Of a stretch of 40,927 nucleotides of DNA, positions 29,905 through 39,295 are shown in pieces; the first letter of the stretch is position 1, and every line of letters begins with the position of its first letter. Source of the stretch: Coemansia sp. RSA 922. Taxonomy: Eukaryota; Kickxellomycota; Kickxellomycetes; Kickxellales; Kickxellaceae. Under the pieces are notes generated by a model, which had not been told where the DNA came from, made no database searches, and worked only from the letters and a program-made list of their open reading frames with translations. The position numbers and the translations under genes were made by a program. Location of the stretch: positions 1 to 40,927 of the forward strand of contig JANBQS010000071.1 in the NCBI GenBank assembly GCA_027577415.1. Direction: 5' to 3'.

Positions 29905-32597
29905 ATGGCAGATACACGCAGAAGGTAGCATAGAGTCACTCTCAGCAACGAATGCCTAATTGTCACTCTAAATTTCAATACTAACTGGGCGTATGTTTCT
30001 CACTTTAGGCGCGCGTCTAGTACGGATGGGGCGGATGATAGGGCAGCCCAGCGTCCCCGCACCAACGCTGCCGGTTCTGACCCAGAGCGTGCCGGTGCTG
30101 TCGAGGCTAACGCTACTGGTTCTGACACAGAGAGTGTCGATGCTGTTGAGGCTAACGCTGCCCGCTCTGACACAGAGAGTGTCGATGCCCGGGCTACTGA
30201 CGACGGCCCTGTACGGACCACACCGGAACCACGCCTGGACCTTTTAAAACTGAGCTCCTCGCCTTCACGCGTGTATGGTAGGAGGGCGGCTACTGGCACT
30301 GCCTTTGCCAAGTACGACGTCGCAGACTTGTGCAAGGTGGATAAGTCGTTGGTTTGTATTGGCTTTTGGGAAACAGTAGTCGACGTTGCTCGCATTTGCC
30401 TTCCGCGCCGCTCCGGGAAAACTTACAATTTGACGCAGTTACTTCTCTTTTTTAGTCGGTCCTCTGAGCAAGACCAGCTTGGGTCCATTCCGGACGACAT
30501 TCTTATTGGCGAAGAGCAGGATCCCCAGGCCATTGCGGAAATGAGCATTGTTGATCGCTGTCGCGAGAAACGGAAGCTCCTCTTTGCTGACTCGCTTCTG
30601 CACTCTGAGCACCCAGAGTTCTTTGACCGGCACTTTATGAAGCACCCTGTTCTGCATTTCTCGCTAGCCAAATGCGTCGACGACTCCTACGACGCTTTTG
30701 TTGTCTCGCTATGCCATACTATAGCCATGGTCGCGGAAAGATGGGTCGACGAGGTCAGGCTGTCAGGGACTGCGATTTCGGACAACGCTAGCCGGTCCTT
30801 TGTTGATCTCAAGTCGACCCTGGACAAGTACCGCCGAGTGTGTGATTTGTTACCATGTCTGGTAGCTGAATATGACGAGCTGGTGTGTTTACTTTTCTTA
30901 AAGTTGTCCGAGTTTGTTTTCAAACAGTTTGGACAGTACATTCTTCTCGTCGATGAATACGATAGCCCATTCGTCACAGTTCACTTGGCGAACTGGAGTG
31001 ATGCTCAGAGGCAATCCGCGCTCTCCACGCTTAAAAAACTCGTTCTATGTATGACCAAGGTATGCTATATGCTACTATGTGTATGTTTGTTGTTTTCTGG
31101 ATGGAGGAAATGCTGTATTGCTAACTCAGTTGCACACGATACATTTAGGACAACAACCATTTGTGCAAAGGCCTCCTTCTTGGCGTATTCGAGGTGCAGA
31201 TGACTTGGATGGGCTCTGGCGCGAATAGCATTAAGGACATCCCCATGGTTCCCGTCGAAGAGAGCGACATACGGGGCGGGATCAGTCTTTCCGATGAGCG
31301 GCATACTCGCAATGGCATGGACGCACTGACTGACGCCTTCTGGTTTAACGCAACCGAGATTCGCCAAATGGTGGATGTTAGCCTCGGGCAAGCATTGCCC
31401 AGTACTGCGGACAGGCTCGCGGTTACTGAGACTATCAAAGAATGGTACAACGGGTACTACATTGGGCGGTTCCGCGGCAAATACAACCCGTGGTCAGTCG
31501 TGTCCTATATTCAAAATCTACGTGACATTTTAAGTGGTCGCACGTCTCTCAGCGGAGCAGTCGTTACAGACAACATCGGTGCAGCTGCCAAAATTTACTG
31601 GGTGACTACGGGTACCACGCGTTTGATCGATGTGTTCACCGAGAATTACCCTAAAGAGATCAGCCGTCTCACAGATAGTCTCATTCACGAGTATCAAGCA
31701 AACAAATACAGACCCTCGGACTCGCAAGGCTCAGCAGATCCGGATATGCCGCCTTTACGCGTTTCACTCATGTCAACTTCGCTAGATGTTCTTAAACCTC
31801 TTGGTCGCCAATTTGAGAAAGCCGAGTTTCTAAGCCTCTGCCTCTATGGCGGGTATCTGACGCGTCGCACAATAGGAACCATCTGCATTCCGAACCAGGA
31901 GCTGTTCATGGTTTGGCGCCGGCTGTTTGGGTGCACCACAACAGGGTCGACGATGACTACCGAATTGGAAACAGGCCCACGAGGCAAACTGCTTAAGGAC
32001 CTGTGGGCAAACGATACAGACTTTATGTGCTCGCTCGTAAAGTCGACTCATGGCGCCCTTGCCAACCACAACGCGTTTAAGGAAAAAGAGTATGCGGACC
32101 ATGCTTCTGCTGCCTTCCGCGTGGCGGTAGTATTCGGAGCGCTTACACACCCTAATCAGCCTACTATTGGTGATATCAACTTGGTGATGTCGCGCGAATC
32201 TCATGTCGGCCGTGGCAGGTGTGACTGCCTTATGCGTCTATATAGCACGGCGAACCGGCCAAACGAGTTTGGTGTTCTTGTCGAGTATAAGCTAATTCCC
32301 CGCAGCTTGCGCGCAACTGTTGTGCGGGATTTGGCTAGGCAAGGTATCATTGATGACGAGGATGCCATTGAAGATGAAGTGGCTAGGCGCGCAAAGGCTA
32401 TCGCTGAAACTGGGCTAAGCCAGATCGCAACCACTGAGTACGCCACTGGTCTGGCTGGGTGTCTGGAGCGTATGGACGTTTGCCTAGCCATTAACAACGA
32501 TGTCGTGTATGCAGCGTCGCAGCTTTTCAAACGCAGCAGCTCCGATGCAAGGTCGAGGTGGAAGAGAGTTGATAATTTGATGACTAACATAAGCTAA
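29905..32597 (+). CDS. AAA-ATPase-like protein with C-terminal PD-(D/E)XK nuclease domain (three-exon model)
   Basis: The model is exon 1 29905-29924, exon 2 30009-31059 and exon 3 31149-32597, giving 839 residues in one continuous frame. After three 15-residue acidic repeats comes an AAA-ATPase-like domain (Pfam AAA-ATPase_like) with YDVADLCKVDKS, P-loop LPRRSGKT (138-145) and Walker B ILLVDEYDSP (D322). The C-terminus is a PDDEXK_9-type nuclease with D716 in RCDCLM and E736/K738 in VLVEYKL, so all core catalytic positions are present. Similar ATPase-nuclease proteins are expanded in some bacteria and early-diverging fungi; their role is not settled, with mobile-element or conflict functions proposed by analogy. 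It is the only intact member of the local array. The first exon rests on splice-site reading alone. Confidence 0.78.
29925..30008 (+). other. intron 1 (84 nt) with perfect TACTAAC branch site
   Basis: The donor is AAG|GTAGCA, the branch site TACTAAC lies at 29979-29985, and the acceptor is CTCACTTTAG. Removing it joins a 20-base first exon to exon 2 in frame and skips the TAG at 29926-29928. Confidence 0.65.
30064..30195 (+). repeat. three tandem 45-bp repeats (15-residue acidic units)
   Basis: The units at 30064-30108, 30109-30153 and 30154-30195 encode NAAGSDPERAGAVEA, NATGSDTESVDAVEA and a slightly shorter NAARSDTESVDARA. They form the disordered N-terminus of the ATPase/nuclease protein. 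Units 2 and 3 are closest, suggesting the latest duplication. Confidence 0.85.
31060..31148 (+). other. intron 2 (89 nt), phase 0, position conserved in the pseudogene copies
   Basis: The donor is AAG|GTATGC, a GCTAAC branch site lies at 31120-31125, and the acceptor is ACATTTAG. Splicing joins LCMTK to DNNHLCKGLLLG in frame. The copy at 32844-34510 has the same intron position (33075-33161, 87 nt), and the copy at 34564 keeps the donor. Confidence 0.85.
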
Positions 32598-32843
32598 ATG
32601 CATTTCTTGTTCTACTGGTACTTTAATTTGCTTTCTATTCTAAGGAACGTTGATGTTATGAGTAAATGAATTTGGCGGGCTTCTCGTCCATATAGCAGAA
32701 CATTACTAAATAGTTCTTTGATTCGCGCTTGCCTCTGTCATCTTTGAGGATACTTCGTCATCGCCATTTTCAGTATATTTCAAAGTTGTTTATTCGCATT
32801 AATATTTACATATCAACCAAATGTACTTGCCAAACAATTTCAG

Positions 32844-34510
32844 TTGGACTTACCTATGGTCCAAGTTTCTAGCGAGATGGTTAACTATACGGGTATGGCC
32901 AAAGAGCTATCTGCTGCGCTATCGCTACTCTTCTGCAAGCAACATAGCAAATACGTGTTGCTTGTTGACGAGTATGATTTTCCATATACGTCTATCCACT
33001 TGGCCAGGTGGAGTATCAAAGATAAACAAGCGGCACTCGGCGTTCTGAATCCGCTATACAGGATAATGTTCAAGGTATGTACAATTAGGTAACATCATAA
33101 GATCGCCAGCAGATATCGCAGATATTATTTCTTAGATGTCGTGTATTATATTAATATGTAGGATAACAACCATTTGCGTAAAGGCCTCCTCATTGGCATC
33201 TTTGAGGTGCAGATGGCGGAGATGGTGTCAGGGTGCAACAGCATCAAGGACATCCCCGTGGTTCCCGTCGAAGAGAACGACATACGGGGTGGGATCAGTC
33301 TTTCCGATGAGCGGCACACTCTGGCCGTGGCATGGACGCGTTAACAGATTCATTCTGGTTCAATGAGGCCGAGGTCGAGCAGATGCTGAATAACGCCACC
33401 AAGGGGCCTGCTCACATTGCCGATCATAAGCCCTTCATTCTACAGACGATCAAATAATGGTACAATGGCCACTACATTGGGCGGTTCCGCGGCAAGTATA
33501 ACCCGTGGTCGGTCAGTTCGTTTATTGGGGCCCTGTGCAGATTACTAGATGAGCCGATGAACAAAGCTGCTATAAGGTCGGCCGCCAGAGCATATTGGTC
33601 TACGACGGGCACAACCGGCTTGATAGATGATCAGGCTGCTCGGCACCGTCTGCAGGTTTGCGACCTGGCTAAGCGCCTGTTGTGCGAGTATGAGACGACG
33701 AAGTTTGGTGGGTCTCCAAGCAGTGGCGATTCTATTGATCCACTGCCAGACTCGGTGCAGCTGGCGTCGATTAGAACCGAGCTGATTAACTACGACAATG
33801 AGGTATTCTCTGAACTGGGATTTCTCACACTCTGCCTCTATGCTGGCTACCTGACTCGTCGGTGTTTGACAACTGTGTGCATCCCTAACCATGAGGTGTA
33901 CCAGGTATGGCTTCGTATGTTTGCACGCGCTGTTTTGGGCACCGAACTTGCCGACAGTGCAACCAAAATGGCTCACGGCGCATTTATATCCGAGCTATGG
34001 AACAACAAGACCGAGCTGTTGTGTACTTTGGCCAAGTCGTCGCATGGCGTACTGAGTCACCATAACACGTACGCGGAGAAGGACTAGGCCGACCATGTTG
34101 CCAATACCCTCAGCTTTGCATTGCATATTGGACTACTTACCCCCCCTGGAAAGCGTAAATTTGTTCCCGCGGATGTGGCGCTAGTTCGCGAAAACCGTAC
34201 AGGCGAAGGCATTTGTGACTGTTCGATGATGGCGTACAGCACAAAGAACGAGCCAAACCAGTTTGGCATTATCATCGAATTCAAGCATATTGCGCCAAGT
34301 TTGCGTCACAATGTGGAATACCACAGGGAGCGTGCTGAAGAAGGACTACGCCAGATCGACGATAGGGCATATGCTTCCTGCTTGGTTGGTTGCTTGGAGC
34401 GCCTAGATATTGGTATGGCGATTGGTACTGATGTTGTGTCAGTAGTGTCGCAGCTATATAAACGCTCAGATGTCGATGCAAGCTGGGATCCAGTGGATAG
34501 TCTGTTTTAA
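32844..34510 (+). pseudogene. 5'-truncated AAA-ATPase-like/PD-(D/E)XK pseudogene with several lesions
   Basis: The homology begins just before Walker B (YVLLVDEYDFP); the P-loop and N-terminus are missing. The conserved intron is recognisable at 33075-33161, then DNNHLRKGLLIGIFEVQ follows. Lesions relative to the intact gene are a 2-base insertion at about 33318-33331, a TAA at 33455-33457 where the intact gene has Glu, and a TAG at 34085-34087 where it has Tyr. Between these the frame is preserved and the nuclease region (ICDCSMM, then IIEFKHI with the E-x-K pair) is still readable to the natural TAA at 34510. No functional protein is expected. Confidence 0.85.
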
Positions 34511-34563
34511 ATCTAACATTTCAGTCATTCGAATCGTATGTAAGAAAACTTTACTAGTTTTCC

Positions 34564-34981
34564 ATGAGAGATATTGACAATTTAAGCAAATGCAATATTG
34601 CCCGCCTCTCGCCCATGTTGCTGTTACCACGTCTGGTAGCTGAATACAACGGGCTGGTGTGTTCGCTGTTCTTAAAATTGTCCGAGTTTGTTGTCGAACA
34701 GCTTGGACAGTATATTCTTCTTGTCAACGAATACGATACCCCATTCGTCACAGTTTACTTGACGAACTGGAGTGATACTCAGAGGCAATCTGCGCTTGGC
34801 ACTCTTAAGAAACTCGTTCTATACGTGACCAAGGTATGTTATATGCTATTGGCGGCACACGCACACGCTGGCTGTGGCATGGACTCACCAATAGTGTCAC
34901 GGCTTTAAACACGGTCAAAAATGGTATAACAGGTACCATTTCGGCGGATTCAGCAGCAGATATCACCTACATGTAATATGA
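34564..34981 (+). pseudogene. third, internally deleted copy of the AAA-ATPase-like family
   Basis: This copy closely matches the end of exon 2 of the intact gene (LVAEYNGLVC through TLKKLVLYVTK) up to the intron donor at about 34833. It then jumps to sequence matching the second copy (GCTGGCTGTGGCATGGAC). After a further deletion it ends with a KWYNRYHFGGF stretch equivalent to EWYNGYYIGRF. Walker B has changed from LVDEYD to LVNEYD. It lacks both the P-loop and the nuclease domain. Confidence 0.75.
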
Positions 34982-35231
34982 AATGTACTTACTGGGGTCA
35001 AACTTCCAGAAGAAAAAATTGTGTAAAATAATAAAATAAAAAAAAGATAGAGAACATCGTTGTCAGTGGAGGCAAAAATGCGAGCATGGAGTTTATATAG
35101 GATTGCTGGCCAGCTCTGACCCGCGCCAAAAAAAATGGTTGACTGTGATATCGCCACGATACGCAATAAAAGTTGATGATACCTTTAATCCTAGTGCTTA
35201 TATTGTTCGTTTGCGAAACTAAAAGATTCGA

Positions 35232-36278
35232 TTATACACTGACGGGCTTTGGTGCTGGAGTGCCGAGGTTATTCTTGCTGATCAGCGACAACAGGTTCGG
35301 CTCTGTTACATTGTAAGTAGAGCCCTGGAACAGTGCAGAGACCAGCTCCTTGCCAAAGTATCCGTATAGGCGGTGGACGCGTTCGTTAGGGTGAATTGGG
35401 TCGAAGAAGTAGTGTGTACTGGCATCTGGGCACGACGGGTTATTTGAGCAGTTCATTATCGAAGCAAGCAATCCGCCAATCGAGTCAGTGTTGATGCCCT
35501 CAATGCACGGGTTGGCAATATCGGTCAGACCCAGCGCACTGATGACGGCTGGTGAGTTGATCGTCGACTCGACAAAGCCACCAATATCGCCGACGGCAAA
35601 GAAACCTAAACCCGAAGCGCTCCGCGCCCAAGCGTTGGCCTTGACTGCCAGCTGCTGGTTATAGGCGTTGACTGTGGTGGCGGCCAATGCCCGCGCATTA
35701 TGCTGTCCGGCATAGGGAGTGTACTGGATGGCGGCCAAATTAGCGACAATAAAGTTCTTGAATCCAGCCTTGCGTAGCTGCTCCAACTGGCTGACGACGG
35801 TATTTGACAGAATATCGATAAAACTGTTGACTGACAGGGCGCCGCTGACTAGGTTGTTGAGCTCGGCAAAGAAATCGTTGGGTCCTACTTCAAGCACAAC
35901 AATGTCCTTGCTGCGCGTGCCATCGAGGATGTAGAGCGGGTTGGTGAATTTGAAGAAATTGATCTGGTCCTGGGTGCTTGGAATATTAATGTTGAGGACG
36001 TCGATCAGTGTAGAGTGTTTGTTGTCAGAAGTACTGCCGCCGATGGCTTTGTTATAGAGGTTATAGTCGAGAAGCTTGGCCAAGTACTCGTTCCACACGG
36101 GTCCGGATGAGAATCGACCTTGCCAGTAGGAGTTGGGCGGAACTAGCCCCAATGTCAATTGCTTGAGCGTGCCGACATCAGATAAGCTGTCTCCAAATAC
36201 ATACAGCGTGGGCTTGGCGGCCTGTACGCTGGCAGCGGCAATAGCTATCACCACAAAAACAGACGAGAATAGCTTCAT
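35232..36278 (-). CDS. secreted GDSL (SGNH) lipase/acylhydrolase
   Basis: This 348-residue protein has an N-terminal signal peptide (MKLFSSVFVVIAIAAASVQA) and the SGNH blocks in order. Block I is FGDSLSD with nucleophile S31, block II includes the glycine of NKAIGGST, block III is EVGPNDFF, and block V is DPIHPNERVH with the Asp-His pair. Such enzymes hydrolyse esters of lipids or acetylated sugars outside the cell; the substrate cannot be read from sequence. The length and wording match fungal secreted GDSL lipases. The ATG at 36278 begins the signal peptide. It is convergent with the nuclease array and shows no sign of decay. Confidence 0.92.
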   Translation of the reverse strand: MKLFSSVFVVIAIAAASVQAAKPTLYVFGDSLSDVGTLKQLTLGLVPPNSYWQGRFSSGPVWNEYLAKLLDYNLYNKAIGGSTSDNKHSTLIDVLNINIPSTQDQINFFKFTNPLYILDGTRSKDIVVLEVGPNDFFAELNNLVSGALSVNSFIDILSNTVVSQLEQLRKAGFKNFIVANLAAIQYTPYAGQHNARALAATTVNAYNQQLAVKANAWARSASGLGFFAVGDIGGFVESTINSPAVISALGLTDIANPCIEGINTDSIGGLLASIMNCSNNPSCPDASTHYFFDPIHPNERVHRLYGYFGKELVSALFQGSTYNVTEPNLLSLISKNNLGTPAPKPVSV

Positions 36279-36894
36279 TGTAATGACGAAAAGAAGTGGG
36301 AAGATATGTAAGAATAACTCAGAGTTTGGTATGCTTTTTTCCCGCTACTTTGGTTGCCTGGCCGCGCAGCATTCTATTTATCTGCGACTTCCATCGCACT
36401 TGCCGCCAGGCGTTTGTAGATGGGCACGTACATTTCAAACCTCGGTCTGTCGTATTCTAGAAGAAATAAACGTGCAGACAAATCTGGTTCTCGCATATTT
36501 TGTTCCAGTTTTATTGTAGTAATGTTATTAGAGAATAGTGCGGTGCAAGCACAGATCGTATGCACATATCACGCACAGATTGACAAGTGCTTCTTTTGCC
36601 ACAAAGAGATGCCGCGGAATTAGTTGTGGCCGTGGGTATTTGTTGCATTAAAAATGGTAGATAAATGGCGTGCGCAAGCGATCCAGTTGTACACGTTGTC
36701 CTATCGCAAGCAACGGCTTGCTATGCACATTTTAGGGACCTGGCCGACAAAGGTGGAGCACCGATATCCACTGCATTGCGCACATATCTCTTGCTGAAAC
36801 CTGTTTTTTTTCTTTTTTTTTTTTTTTCATCTTCAATGTCCAATGTAGTAAATGTTTACATGGATATGTATTCAAAGAGAGACAATACGAAATG
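36279..36894. other. intergenic region between the GDSL hydrolase and bL31m
   Basis: This 0.6-kb stretch holds the GDSL promoter and the bL31m 3' end, which includes a long T-rich tract near 36806-36829. Frames here are short and unrecognised. Confidence 0.5.
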
Positions 36895-37341
36895 TTACTT
36901 TTTCTTATCGGATGAAGCGGGAGCACCGCCAGCAGACTTTTGGCTATTGGCACCCTTCTTTCCACTAGACGCAGAGTTAGTACCCGATTGCGCGTTAGCA
37001 CTTTCAGCGTCATAGGCAAAGGCCAAGTCGTCGGAGCCGTCGAAGCCCTGGAATTTTTTCTGGAACGATGAGAGATATCCACCCTCGTCGCTGATTTTAA
37101 GACCCGTGTGCGGGTTCCACAGCGGGTGAGATCTAGTGTCCTTTGTGATTTTGACTTGCTCGCGTGGAGCAGTTGATTTTACGCGGAACGAGGAACCGTC
37201 AGATAGAATGATCCGAGAAGTAAATAGCTCAGGGTGTCTGCCACTGATAATAGTTGGAATGTCGCTTTCTACGGGACGTGGCCGCCAGGCCTTGGCGAGT
37301 AGCGACTTTGTTGTCTTTAGGCGAGGCAGCGACGGACGCAT
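36895..37341 (-). CDS. mitochondrial large ribosomal subunit protein bL31m
   Basis: This 148-residue protein matches the fungal mitochondrial L31 family (yeast Mrpl36). It has an R/K-rich presequence-like start (MRPSLPRLKTTKSLLAKAW), then ILSDGSSFRVKSTAPREQVK, then the diagnostic TRSHPLWNP and GGYLSSFQKKFQGF. The last ~35 residues are a G/A/S/K-rich low-complexity tail not typical of the bacterial protein. It acts in the matrix as part of the 54S subunit. It is divergent from FCF1 across 241 bp, a shared promoter between two ribosome-related genes. Confidence 0.85.
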   Translation of the reverse strand: MRPSLPRLKTTKSLLAKAWRPRPVESDIPTIISGRHPELFTSRIILSDGSSFRVKSTAPREQVKITKDTRSHPLWNPHTGLKISDEGGYLSSFQKKFQGFDGSDDLAFAYDAESANAQSGTNSASSGKKGANSQKSAGGAPASSDKKK

Positions 37342-37582
37342 TGTAGTGAATCTAGCAAATATAAAACGAAATTGAAATTGAGGCGAGTGGCAAGAAGAGG
37401 CCTATGCCCCAAATAAAAAAAGTTCAAGATACCCGAGTGATCAAGATTAATCGATCAGTCCCAGAGTAAAAAAAATAAAATAAAAAATTATTGCGACTTG
37501 GTGCGACTCTCTTTTTTGGTTCTCTGCTCTTCACATATAATTACTTTTTTTTGTTCATTTATAAAGCACTGCTTGTCAAACG

Positions 37583-38206
37583 ATGGGAAAAGCCAAAAAG
37601 ACGCGCAAGTTCGGGGAGGTGAAGCGGATGATAAACCCCAAGGACATGCGGTTGAAGCAGAATCAGCAAAAGGCAGTGGAAAAGAAGGACGCTGAGAAGA
37701 TTGCCGAGGTGCGGCACGTCGAGCGCGAGTCGTCCAACATGTTCTTCAAATACAACACGGCACTGGGGCCGCCATACCACGTTATTATCGATACGAATTT
37801 TATCAACTTTGCGCTGCAAAACAAGCTGGAGCTGGTGCGGGCTATGATGGACTGCCTTTACGCCAAGTGCATCCCCGTAGTGACAGACTGCGTGCTGGCC
37901 GAGCTGGAGAAGCTGGGGCCCAAATATCGTATGGCGCTGCGGGTGGCGAGAGATCCGAGGTTTGAGCGGCTGCCGTGCTCGCACAAGGGCACGTATGCCG
38001 ATGACTGTATTGTCGAGCGAGTCATGCAGCATAGGTGCTATATCGTGGCTACTTGCGACAGGGATTTGAAGCGGAGAATACGCAAGGTGCCTGGCGTTCC
38101 TATTATGTTTATAGTCAACCACAAGCTCTCGATCGAGCGGCTGCCCGACGCCTATGGAGCGCCAAAGACCACACACGGCGGCAGCAGCAGTGGTGGCGGA
38201 AAGTAA
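37583..38206 (+). CDS. FCF1: rRNA-processing PIN-domain endonuclease FCF1/Utp24
   Basis: This 207-residue protein begins MGKAKKTRKFGEVKRMINPKD, as in the family. It carries a PIN domain with acidic metal-binding positions in HVIIDTNFINFAL, in DCVLAELE, in TYADDCIVERV and in VATCDRDLKRRI. FCF1 is the SSU-processome nuclease implicated in early cleavages of pre-rRNA (A1/A2 sites) in the nucleolus. The length is slightly more than yeast Fcf1 because of a Gly/Ser-rich tail (THGGSSSGGGK). All recognisable family segments are intact and there is no intron. Confidence 0.96.
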   Translation: MGKAKKTRKFGEVKRMINPKDMRLKQNQQKAVEKKDAEKIAEVRHVERESSNMFFKYNTALGPPYHVIIDTNFINFALQNKLELVRAMMDCLYAKCIPVVTDCVLAELEKLGPKYRMALRVARDPRFERLPCSHKGTYADDCIVERVMQHRCYIVATCDRDLKRRIRKVPGVPIMFIVNHKLSIERLPDAYGAPKTTHGGSSSGGGK

Positions 38207-38314
38207 GACCTAACAATACATTCTCACTTTATAATCATCATCACGTCATTGGTACAAATATGTGTATATTTAGAAGAGAAAAAAGACGGAAATTATTAGT
38301 TGTGGGATGATGTG

Positions 38315-39295
38315 CTAGTAGTACGTGTTTTGCATGTGCGGAGGCATTGCAGCTGGCGAGCATGGCGCAAAGAGCAAAGACATGGGCAGGCCAGCAGCAG
38401 GCGAGTACATGTGTTGCTGGGTGTTGTTGACTGCAAAGTATGGCGAGGCCGGCACTGTGGGCGCCGACGCCAGGCCGTGGCTGTCGGGATACGATGCTGG
38501 CGGGAGATGCGCCGACATTGGCATCGAGTAGAGGGCCGGCATGAATCCAAAGTGCTTAGCATCCGTTTGCAGCGCAGCCAGATTGTGGCTGATGGCTGTG
38601 ACGGGCGGCGACAAAGTGTATTCGGTCTGCAGGGCAAACCGCGGAGACCGGTGGTCCAGGGCGGCCCGGAACATGTGCTGCGAGCCTATTGGCGCCGTCA
38701 TCGGTCCGGCAGCCACGGCAGCCTGCCACAGCGAGCTGGAGTATGCGGGCGAGGGCGTAAGCGCGCTGTTTGGGGCTGGCGACGCCGACGACGGAAGAAT
38801 GGCCGACATTGGCGCCAGGCCGTGAGAGGCAGTGCGCATGGGCTGCAGGCAGTCGGAAGCTGCGGGCTCAACCAGGGGGCTGGATGCGGGGGTGGCGGTT
38901 TTGGCAGCCCGCTTGGACCGCGGGGCCGGCGAGTCGCGGACCTTTTCGTGGATGCGCATGTGGCGGCGGAGATTGCTCTGCACTGAAAAGTGCTTGTCGC
39001 AGCCTTCGAATTGGCACCCGTGGGGCTTCTCGCCCGTGTGTGTGCGCCGGTGGCAGGCGAGCGAGCTGGGCCGAGTGAACCGCTTGCCGCACACTGTGCA
39101 TGGGTACTTGCGCTCCTTGACTGTCTCGCGGGGCTTGCTCCTGGGCGCCTCGCTGTGCTGCGCCTCGCCCTCGTAGTGCACCACGAGCAGCCGCGCTGTG
39201 CTGAGCCCAGTGGGCACTGGCGCCTGCGGTCTGCGCTTGGCAATGCCCCCGCTGCCGGCGGCGAGGGTCGATGGAATGCTGGGTGGAGTGTACAT
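38315..39295 (-). CDS. two-finger C2H2 transcription factor
   Basis: This 326-residue protein has two adjacent C2H2 fingers: C66, C69, H82, H86 (CTVCGKRFTRPSSLACHRRTH) and C94, C99, H112, H116 (CQFEGCDKHFSVQSNLRRH), joined by a canonical TGEKP-type linker. The FTRPSSLA and FSVxSNLRRH recognition helices mark a widespread fungal factor family. The ~205 residues after the fingers are rich in P, A, S and M, as in activation regions, and end in QNTYY. Targets are unknown. It is convergent with FCF1 (108-bp gap). The ATG at 39295 is the first in-frame start and is followed by an ordinary coding composition. Confidence 0.88.
   Translation of the reverse strand: MYTPPSIPSTLAAGSGGIAKRRPQAPVPTGLSTARLLVVHYEGEAQHSEAPRSKPRETVKERKYPCTVCGKRFTRPSSLACHRRTHTGEKPHGCQFEGCDKHFSVQSNLRRHMRIHEKVRDSPAPRSKRAAKTATPASSPLVEPAASDCLQPMRTASHGLAPMSAILPSSASPAPNSALTPSPAYSSSLWQAAVAAGPMTAPIGSQHMFRAALDHRSPRFALQTEYTLSPPVTAISHNLAALQTDAKHFGFMPALYSMPMSAHLPPASYPDSHGLASAPTVPASPYFAVNNTQQHMYSPAAGLPMSLLFAPCSPAAMPPHMQNTYY

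Noticed and set aside
34515..34530. tRNA B-box-like TTCGAATC
   Set aside because: There is no A box at the right distance and no cloverleaf; the string lies just after a pseudogene stop.
37438..37457. Overlapping short palindromes (TGATCA, GATTAATC, ATCGAT) between bL31m and FCF1
   Set aside because: They are short and A/T-rich and do not form one extended symmetric site, so they are not called as an operator.
37559..38176. 205-codon minus-strand frame opposite FCF1
   Set aside because: It is an antisense shadow of the strongly conserved FCF1 coding sequence.
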